Shown in pieces: positions 1-4,843 of a stretch of DNA of 7,126 nucleotides (within the stretch, counting starts at the first letter, position 1; each line of letters begins with the position of its first letter). The stretch is from NCBI RefSeq assembly GCF_014287895.1, contig NZ_JACOPP010000055.1, positions 1 through 7,126 on the forward strand, written 5' to 3'. Origin of the DNA: Lawsonibacter hominis. GTDB lineage: Bacteria; Bacillota; Clostridia; Oscillospirales; Oscillospiraceae. The notes under the pieces are model-generated. The model did not search any database. It saw nothing but the letters and a program-made list of their open reading frames with translations, and was not told the origin of the DNA. A program made the position numbers and the translations under genes.

Positions 1-44
1 CCGACAGGAAGCAACTTCCAGCCGAAAGACACATCTCCAGCGAA

Positions 45-62
45 AAGTATGACTCTCCTTGC
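45..62 (-). repeat. SD-containing 18-nt block, near-identical to the block before the divergent gene
   Basis: Minus strand GCAAGGAGAGTCATACTT (62-45) matches 7067-7084 on the plus strand (GCAAGGGGAGTCATACTT) at 17 of 18 positions, and GCTGG follows both within a few bases. On the right the block contains the SD and the first two bases of a TTG start. On the left the equivalent codon is TTT, so no start codon is present at the same place, though a TATAAA lies just upstream (77-72, minus). It may mark the start of a leftward gene beyond the window or a shared leader sequence; this cannot be resolved here. Confidence 0.35.
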
Positions 63-133
63 ACTCCGAATTTTATAAGGAGAATGGTACGTCAGAACGA
101 AAAAAGTTGGCTTTTCCGGCTCAAAGGTTCCAA

Positions 134-155
134 TGGTAGACATTTGGTAGACATG
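134..155. repeat. 22-bp direct repeat, copy 1 (doublet of an 11-bp unit)
   Basis: Two adjacent TGGTAGACAT units (from 134 and from 145) are offset by exactly 11 bp, ending in G. The whole 22 bp is identical to 209-230, with copy starts 75 bp apart. The one-helical-turn period would suit a protein-binding site, but no promoter is evident beside it. Confidence 0.6.
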
Positions 156-208
156 CGGAATCGACAATCTTCGCCGCCGCTTGGGGGACAAGGCTTTGAG
201 CGTTTTTT

Positions 209-230
209 TGGTAGACATTTGGTAGACATG
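209..230. repeat. 22-bp direct repeat, copy 2
   Basis: Identical over 22 bp to 134-155 and in the same orientation, again a doublet of the 11-bp TGGTAGACAT unit. It is preceded by a run of seven T (203-209) and ends 10 bp before the hairpin element. Confidence 0.6.
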
Positions 231-243
231 CTCTGAAAAGCAC

Positions 244-280
244 AAAAAACGACGGCGCAGGCATTTTGCCTGCGCCGTCG
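244..280 (-). terminator. Rho-independent terminator of the exporter/SLH operon
   Basis: Minus strand: CGACGGCGCAGGCA, loop AAA, TGCCTGCGCCGTCG, then TTTTTT (249-244). A perfect 14-bp GC-rich stem directly followed by six T is a canonical intrinsic terminator for leftward transcription. It lies about 250 nt after the SLH stop, so the operon mRNA would carry a long, highly structured 3' tail. Confidence 0.75.
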
Positions 281-289
281 CTCATCGTG

Positions 290-318
290 TCGAAAAAGTG
301 GCTTTGCCACTTTTTCGA
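290..318. terminator. Bidirectional hairpin with T-rich arm
   Basis: TCGAAAAAGTGGC (290-302), loop TTT, GCCACTTTTTCGA (306-318): a perfect 13-bp stem. On both strands the 3' arm contains five T, so it could act as a weak terminator either way. The T-run is inside the stem rather than after it, so activity is uncertain. Confidence 0.4.
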
Positions 319-346
319 AAGAGCTGCGGCCTGTTGCGCGCACTCG

Positions 347-367
347 CTGTCCGCTGCAGGCGGACAG
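347..367. repeat. Hairpin within the repeat element
   Basis: CTGTCCGC (347-354), loop TGCAG, GCGGACAG (360-367): a perfect 8-bp stem with no T-run. It is the third hairpin counted from the left end of the element. Confidence 0.5.
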
Positions 368-392
368 TTCGCACACTTACAGACCGAGAAGT

Positions 393-425
393 GTTTTCTC
401 CGACGCACATGTCGCCGGAGAAAAC
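393..425. repeat. Hairpin within the repeat element
   Basis: GTTTTCTCCG (393-402) pairs perfectly with CGGAGAAAAC (416-425) around a 13-nt loop. The loop region also offers an alternative CGAC/GTCG pairing (401-404 with 411-414), so two mutually exclusive folds are possible. Confidence 0.5.
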
Positions 426-438
426 GGATTGGACTGAA

Positions 439-458
439 TTCGCGCCTGTGAGCGCGAA
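439..458. repeat. Hairpin within the repeat element
   Basis: TTCGCGC (439-445), loop CTGTGA, GCGCGAA (452-458): a perfect 7-bp stem. It is the fifth of six consecutive stems in the element. Confidence 0.45.
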
Positions 459-479
459 CTCTGCGAGGCCTTTTCGACA

Positions 480-520
480 AGCAGCGACGGCGCAGGCAAA
501 ATGCCTGCGCCGTCGCTGCT
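480..520 (-). terminator. Perfect 19-bp stem just after the SLH stop
   Basis: AGCAGCGACGGCGCAGGCA (480-498), loop AAA, and its perfect complement (502-520). It begins 8 nt after the SLH stop codon on the minus strand. The sequence after the stem (TGTCGAAAAGG) has no T-run, so it may protect or stall the mRNA 3' end rather than terminate by itself. Its core is the same hairpin as at 250-280 in the opposite orientation. Confidence 0.45.
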
Positions 521-528
521 GTGTATGC

Positions 529-2928
529 TTACTTGATGACGATGATACGGACCTTGCCGCCTGTCTCCGGCGTCTTATCATAATAGACGCTCAGATCATC
601 GGAGAATGCCAGAGCCTGCTGCAGGTTTTCCGGATGGCCGCCGTCCTTGGCGGTGTACCAGGTCTTGGTAGCCTCATTATAGATCTGTACCTGGTCGGAG
701 ATGGGGAGGATCATGCTGTTGGTGGTGAGAGTCATGGCCTCGGCGTCGAATTGAGCGCGGCGCAGGCCGGTGACGGACTGCAGTGCGGCAAAGCCCGCCA
801 GCATCTGATGGTCGTCCACCTGATCCATGGAGCCTGCGATGCCGCCCATATAGCCGCTCTTGGCGCCGGCCACGCTTCCGACCACATAGGAGAGCTCACC
901 GCTGCCGTTGGTGACCCGGATGGTGCCGTTGCGGTAAGTACTGGTGGTGACATAGTCATTCTGCTCCGTGCTCCAGGTCTTTTCGTCATACATACCGGCA
1001 GGCTGGTAGTAGATCAGACCGTACTCGTAGCGGTCGCCGGTCACATCGTTCAGCACTACCTTGTCTACGCGGCCGGCCCAGTCGTAGCCCACGTAGGTGA
1101 TCTGAGCGGCGGGGATCCTGGTCAGGGCAATGTCGCTGCGCTCGATCTCAGCCAGCTTGCCGTTGCCGACCTGTTCGAAGAAGCGGATGCCTGCGGAGAG
1201 GTCCTTGGTCCCCAGCGTGTTTTTCGTCAGATCCAGCGGGGCGGCGGCCGCCTTGCCCTGGACCTTGGTCAGGCTCAGATAGCCCCGCTCGGCGGAGGAG
1301 ACCGTCACCAGACTGCCGTTGAGCTTCTGGGCGGCCGGCTCGGTATACTGAGTCTTGCCGGTGATCTTGATCACACCGTCCAACAGCTCGATGGTCACAT
1401 TGTCTTTGGAGGCAACGTCGGCCACACCCACCGCATTGGACTTTGCCACAGAAGTAGGCACCGCTCCGGCCACCTGGCCTGTGGAGGTCAACAGCAGGGT
1501 CAGCCGGTCGCCGACCTGGAACGTACTCAGATCCTGCACCGCACTGGGCAGCACGGTGAACGGAGTGCCCAGCACCGTGATGGTGGAAGGCGCCGCCGTG
1601 TTGGGATAGACGTCCTCGTAGATGCCCGTGAGCTTCAGGTCGGAAACGAACAGCGTGTTGGAGCCGCTGTCATAGGTGGCTACGTCATACTGCTGCAGAT
1701 CAGACACTGCGGCAGGGACGCCGTTTTTATAAATCTGGTAATCGCCGGAGCCGGTCACCAGGGAGGCAAAGGGATTGGTGGCGCCGTTGGGCTTGTTCTT
1801 CGCCACCAGTACGTTGTCCTCGTTCACCGCGTCGCTGGAGGAGCGGAGGTAGAGGTAGTCCAGCTTGCCGGAGCCGTTGTAGCACAGGACCAGGTTGGCG
1901 CCGGTGCGCAGGCCGGTCCAGACCTTTTCATAGGTCGTGGGTTCGCTGCTGTCGCTCTGGTAAACCGCCGTGGTCAGCTTGACGGATACCGTCTCATCAC
2001 CCAGAAGAGGGATGGAATTGGCCTGGGGGCTGCCCATTATGGTGGCGGTGCGGAAGGTGCTGTCCTCATCCGGCAGGATGGCCAGCAGTTTTTGGGAGCG
2101 ATCCAGCAGCAGCTTGCCGCGGGTGCCGTTGAGGCTGCTGTCAAAGCCCTTGTGGTCGGTCTTGTAGGTGCCGGCGGAGGTCATCACGGAGCCGGTCGTG
2201 CCGTCCTCCGCCACCGCGTCCGTGGACAGGATGACCAGGCTGCCGGTCAGCTCGCCGCCCAGCTGCTTCAGATAGAGTTCCGTGCTGCCCTTGGGACTGG
2301 TAAAGAGCAGGTTATAAAACAGCAGGGCCGCCTGGCCGCGGGTAATGGTGGAGGAGCCGGAGAGGCTCAGACCGTCGGAAAGGCCGGAGGACCGCGCCAC
2401 GGCCACATAGCCGTCGTACCAGTAGGCGCCGGAGGCCACATCGCCGCTGCCGTAGCCTAACACCCGCATGAGGATGGTGACCGCCTCGCCGTACGTGATG
2501 GCGCGGTCGGGACGGAAGGTGCCGTCTCCCACGCCCATGATAAGGCGGGTACCCGCCTTGTCTTCCCCGCCGCCCAGGGTGGTGGTGGAGGCCAGGTTTA
2601 CATAGCCGCGGGCCCAGTGGGAGGGGCCCACATCCTGGAAAATGGTGCGGTTGCGCTGGGCGGGCTCCTCGCCGCCCAGGCCCATGATCTCAATGGTCAT
2701 TTTGCAGAATTCGGCCCGGGTCAGCGTGCCCGCAGGCCGGAACGCGCCGCCGCCGGTACCGTTCACCACGCCCAGCAGGCGCAGTACCTCCGCGGCGTTG
2801 GCGGTCGCTTCATCGGTAATGTCGTAAAAGCTGCCGGCGCCTGCGGCGGAAGCGGGCAAGGCCGCCAAAAGACCGGCCAGGATGGCCGCCGTCAGCAGGC
2901 AGGCGATCAGTCGTTTCAGTTTTCTCAT
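529..2928 (-). CDS. Secreted SLH-domain (S-layer homology) protein, 799 aa, unknown C-terminal function
   Basis: Sec-exported protein predicted to bind the secondary cell-wall polymer through SLH repeats. Seen: a basic start and hydrophobic signal peptide (MRKLKRLIACLL...ALPASA, cleavage near residue 28). Three SLH repeats follow at about 35-84 (FRPAGTLTRAEF), 97-157 (FQDV, HWARGYV, GDGTFRP) and 168-209 (YWYDGYV, TITRGQAALLFYN). The remaining ~590 residues are rich in Thr/Ser/Gly/Val and look beta-strand-rich; I recognise no enzyme motif. Start: an in-frame GTG at 2952 would add 8 residues, but it lies inside the permease gene, whereas ATG at 2928 has AAAGGAGAG about 7 nt upstream and begins a proper signal peptide. 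It is the last gene of the operon, 13 nt after the permease. SLH anchoring is family knowledge; a role as wall partner of the exporter, or as its cargo, is inference. The reading frame looks intact. Confidence 0.93.
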   Translation of the reverse strand: MRKLKRLIACLLTAAILAGLLAALPASAAGAGSFYDITDEATANAAEVLRLLGVVNGTGGGAFRPAGTLTRAEFCKMTIEIMGLGGEEPAQRNRTIFQDVGPSHWARGYVNLASTTTLGGGEDKAGTRLIMGVGDGTFRPDRAITYGEAVTILMRVLGYGSGDVASGAYWYDGYVAVARSSGLSDGLSLSGSSTITRGQAALLFYNLLFTSPKGSTELYLKQLGGELTGSLVILSTDAVAEDGTTGSVMTSAGTYKTDHKGFDSSLNGTRGKLLLDRSQKLLAILPDEDSTFRTATIMGSPQANSIPLLGDETVSVKLTTAVYQSDSSEPTTYEKVWTGLRTGANLVLCYNGSGKLDYLYLRSSSDAVNEDNVLVAKNKPNGATNPFASLVTGSGDYQIYKNGVPAAVSDLQQYDVATYDSGSNTLFVSDLKLTGIYEDVYPNTAAPSTITVLGTPFTVLPSAVQDLSTFQVGDRLTLLLTSTGQVAGAVPTSVAKSNAVGVADVASKDNVTIELLDGVIKITGKTQYTEPAAQKLNGSLVTVSSAERGYLSLTKVQGKAAAAPLDLTKNTLGTKDLSAGIRFFEQVGNGKLAEIERSDIALTRIPAAQITYVGYDWAGRVDKVVLNDVTGDRYEYGLIYYQPAGMYDEKTWSTEQNDYVTTSTYRNGTIRVTNGSGELSYVVGSVAGAKSGYMGGIAGSMDQVDDHQMLAGFAALQSVTGLRRAQFDAEAMTLTTNSMILPISDQVQIYNEATKTWYTAKDGGHPENLQQALAFSDDLSVYYDKTPETGGKVRIIVIK

Positions 2929-2935
2929 TCCACTC

Positions 2936-2942
2936 TCTCCTT
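2936..2942 (-). promoter_or_regulatory. Ribosome binding site of the SLH gene, overlapping the permease stop
   Basis: Reading the minus strand, TAAAGGAGAGAGTGGAATG contains the permease stop TAA (2944-2942), a strong SD (AAGGAGA) and the ATG at 2928. The SD shares a base with the stop codon, so termination of the permease delivers ribosomes to this site. It decides the ATG at 2928 over the upstream in-frame GTG at 2952. Confidence 0.8.
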
Positions 2943-4147
2943 TATTCCGCACGCAGGGCCACCACCGGCTGGAGGCCGGAGGCCTTAATGGCGGGGTACA
3001 GGCCGAAGATCACGCCCAGCGCAACCGAGATGAAGAACGCGCCAACGGTGACCCCCACGCTTGGCCATAATATCATATTGAACGATAGCTTGCCAACAAT
3101 AAGCGTGCCGATATAGCCCGCCGCGATACCAAAAATACCGCCGATCCCGCAGATCATGCAGGCCTCGATCAAAAACTGGGCGATGATGCTGCGCCGCTCA
3201 GCCCCGATGGCCTTGCGGATGCCGATCTCGCGGGTGCGCTCGGTAACGGTGACCAGCATGATGTTCATGATGCCGATGCCGCCCACCGCCAGGGAGATGG
3301 CTGCGATGCCGCCCAGAAAGCGCTGCTGCAGCTTATCCTGCGCCTCCCCCTGCTCCTGCCACTGGTTGGGGGTCTGGACATAGTAGTAGCCGTTCTCCCC
3401 GATCAGGCCCTTCAAAAAGCCGTCCAGCAGGGTGATGGCCCGGGTGGTGGAGGCGGAATCCTTCGCCTTGGCCACAAAGGAACTCCAGGAGGTGCTGCTG
3501 TTGAGCAGGCGCGTCATGGTGTAGGGCACCAGGATATAGCGGTCCACGCCGCTGTAATTGTTGGGGTCCTTCTCTTCGAACACGCCCACCACCTCGAAGG
3601 GCGTGCCGTTGATGGTGATCGTCTTGCCGATGGGGTCGGCGTAGTTGAAGAGCATGCTGGCCATTTTGGAGCCCAGCACGCAGACCTGGCTGTACTTTTG
3701 GATATCCAGATAGGACAGGTCCCGGCCTTTGGCCACCGTAAGGTTATTGCACAGCGCAAACTGCTGGTTGCCCATCACGACCTGAGGGCTCTCCTCCCAG
3801 CTGGTTTGATAGTTGTCCAGGGTCTTGGCGCCGTATTTGACCACCGTCTGGTTGTACATCTGGATGTTGGGCGTAACGCCCAGAACGTATTCGTCCAGCT
3901 CCATGCAGTAATTGTAGAGCGCGTCGGAGATATTCTGGCTGTTCCAGGAGCTGGCCTCGATATTGATAACGTTGGTGCCCAGGCTCTCATAATAGGCCCG
4001 CATCTGCTGATTCTGCCCCTGGGCGTAGGACACCAGGATGATGACCGCAGCCAGGCCGATGATGACGCCCAGCATGGTCAGGGCCGAGCGGCCCTTCTTG
4101 GCCGCGATGGATTTGGCCGCGATCTTGAAGGCTTGATTCAGATTCAC
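2942..4147 (-). CDS. MacB-type ABC transporter permease (FtsX family), 401 aa
   Basis: Membrane subunit of a type VII (MacB/LolCDE-like) ABC system, which uses ATP to drive movements of an extracytoplasmic domain rather than passing substrate through a classical channel. Seen: one N-terminal membrane segment (about 22-42), a large extracytoplasmic MacB core domain (about 43-275), then three C-terminal segments (about 278-300, 323-350, 363-385). The motif VTERTREIGIRKAIGA at 301-316 is the conserved FtsX stretch that contacts the ATPase, and the C-terminus ends in the usual GLYPA...PVVALRAE. Length is typical for Gram-positive members, which lack a fused ATPase. The start is GTG at 4147, within a GTGA overlap with the ATPase stop, preceded by AGAGGGGG 8 nt upstream. 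MacB-like topology is well supported. The substrate cannot be read from the sequence; antimicrobial peptide, lipopeptide or lipoprotein release are all possible for the family. Confidence 0.95.
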   Translation of the reverse strand: MNLNQAFKIAAKSIAAKKGRSALTMLGVIIGLAAVIILVSYAQGQNQQMRAYYESLGTNVINIEASSWNSQNISDALYNYCMELDEYVLGVTPNIQMYNQTVVKYGAKTLDNYQTSWEESPQVVMGNQQFALCNNLTVAKGRDLSYLDIQKYSQVCVLGSKMASMLFNYADPIGKTITINGTPFEVVGVFEEKDPNNYSGVDRYILVPYTMTRLLNSSTSWSSFVAKAKDSASTTRAITLLDGFLKGLIGENGYYYVQTPNQWQEQGEAQDKLQQRFLGGIAAISLAVGGIGIMNIMLVTVTERTREIGIRKAIGAERRSIIAQFLIEACMICGIGGIFGIAAGYIGTLIVGKLSFNMILWPSVGVTVGAFFISVALGVIFGLYPAIKASGLQPVVALRAE

Positions 4148-4839
4148 TGGAAGGCCCCCTCTCTGTCCCCGTCATAGAGGATCCGGCCGTCGGAGATGCG
4201 GATGATCCGCTCGGCGGTGGCGGCAATGCCGTTGTCATGGGTGATGAGAATGATGGTGGAGCCGTCCGCGTGGAGCCGGTGCAGGATTTCCAGTACGTGC
4301 TTGCCGGTCCGGGAATCCAGGGCGCCGGTCGGTTCGTCGGCCATGATGATCGGCGGGTGGGTGGCAATGGCGCGGGCGATGGCCACCCGCTGCTGCTGGC
4401 CGCCGGACATCTCGGTCGGCTTGTGGCGGGAGCGGTCCGCCAGGCCCACCTTCTCCAGCGCTTCCTCCGTCCGTTCCGAGCGCAGGGAGGGAGACATCCC
4501 CTGATAGATCAGGGGCAGCTCCACGTTTTCCCAGGCGTTGAGGGCGGGGATCAGGTTAAACCCCTGAAAGATGAAGCCGATCTGCTTGTTGCGCACGTGG
4601 GCCAGCTGCCGGTCGGTCAGCTCGGTCACATCCACCCCATCCAGATGATAGTCCCCGTAGGTGGGGATATCCAGGCAGCCGAGGATGTTCATCAGGGTGG
4701 ATTTGCCGGAGCCGGACGCCCCGATGATGGCCACGAACTCGCCCCGGTCGATGCGCAGGGAGACCCCGTCCAGGGCCCGCACCTCGCTCTCTTCCCCCTC
4801 GTTATAGATCTTGAAGAGGTTTTTTACATCTATGAGCAT
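4144..4839 (-). CDS. MacB/LolD-type ABC transporter ATP-binding protein, 231 aa
   Basis: Cytoplasmic ATPase that powers the adjacent FtsX permease. All nucleotide-binding elements are intact: Walker A GASGSGKST (40-48), Q-loop FQGFNL (91-96), signature MSGGQQQR (144-151, Met replacing the usual Leu), Walker B IIMADEP (164-170) with catalytic Glu169, D-loop GALD and H-loop THD (His201). The FQGFNL and EPTGALD stretches are typical of the LolD/MacB ATPase group. The start is taken as ATG at 4839, which gives MLIDVKNLFKIY, the normal family N-terminus. An in-frame ATG at 4875 would add 12 unconserved residues, overlap the adaptor gene by 32 nt and has no SD. The SD for 4839 is weak (TTGGGG), and the adaptor stop lies only 4 nt upstream, so translation probably depends on coupling. 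It overlaps the permease start by 4 nt. Confidence 0.96.
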   Translation of the reverse strand: MLIDVKNLFKIYNEGEESEVRALDGVSLRIDRGEFVAIIGASGSGKSTLMNILGCLDIPTYGDYHLDGVDVTELTDRQLAHVRNKQIGFIFQGFNLIPALNAWENVELPLIYQGMSPSLRSERTEEALEKVGLADRSRHKPTEMSGGQQQRVAIARAIATHPPIIMADEPTGALDSRTGKHVLEILHRLHADGSTIILITHDNGIAATAERIIRISDGRILYDGDREGAFQ

Positions 4840-4843
4840 CGCG

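Larger units (their letters stand above)
1..240. other. Gene-free stretch left of the hairpin element
   Basis: No reading frame here has a convincing start with an SD or a protein-like composition. The stretch holds the SD-like minus-strand block at 45-62, the two 22-bp repeats and a small dyad at 7-19 (GGAAG, CAA, CTTCC). An 8-bp inverted pair (GCTCAAAG 119-126, CTTTGAGC 194-201) brackets copy 1 of the 22-bp repeat. A leftward gene could begin at the extreme left edge, but only a few codons would be visible. Confidence 0.4.
241..523. repeat. Multi-hairpin non-coding element with ~55-bp terminal inverted repeats
   Basis: The left end (241-296) and right end (523-471) match in inverted orientation: both begin CACA, share an identical 33-nt block (250-282 against 515-483), and end in TGTCGAAAA (288-296 and 479-471). 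Between them lie four further dyads, so nearly half of the element can pair with itself. No protein reading is convincing. The right end is 5 bp from the SLH stop codon. I see no clear target-site duplication and no transposase, so it could be a non-autonomous (MITE-like) element or a composite intergenic repeat; its boundaries are my estimate. Confidence 0.6.

Noticed and set aside
156..209. Plus-strand terminator ending in the T7 run at 203-209
   Set aside because: Only a weak 4-bp CTTG/CAAG stem lies upstream, separated from the T-run by about a dozen bases; no upstream plus-strand gene is visible.
241..523. CRISPR array, tRNA or riboswitch in the repeat region
   Set aside because: No regularly spaced repeats with unique spacers, no cloverleaf with an acceptor and T-loop, and the element follows the operon instead of preceding a gene.
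92..581. Several overlapping short open frames on both strands across the repeat region
   Set aside because: They translate the hairpin arms themselves (for example the GDGAGK/PAP-like peptides from the palindromes), lack SDs and occur in nearly every frame, as expected of structured non-coding repeats.
298..2460. A long (720-codon) plus-strand open frame opposite the SLH gene
   Set aside because: It is antisense to a gene with a signal peptide and three SLH domains, its 5' part runs through the hairpin element, and its composition (Gly/Ala/His/Gln-rich) is what GC-biased antisense frames give.
2896..2928. Lipoprotein signal in the SLH protein (LIAC at residues 7-10)
   Set aside because: The Cys comes before the hydrophobic core rather than after it, so it cannot be a lipobox; the sequence is an ordinary Sec signal ending in ALPASA.
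2929..2952. GTG at 2952 as start of the SLH protein
   Set aside because: It lies within the permease gene, places 8 residues in front of the signal peptide, and the SD (AAAGGAGAG) sits downstream of it at the right distance from ATG 2928.
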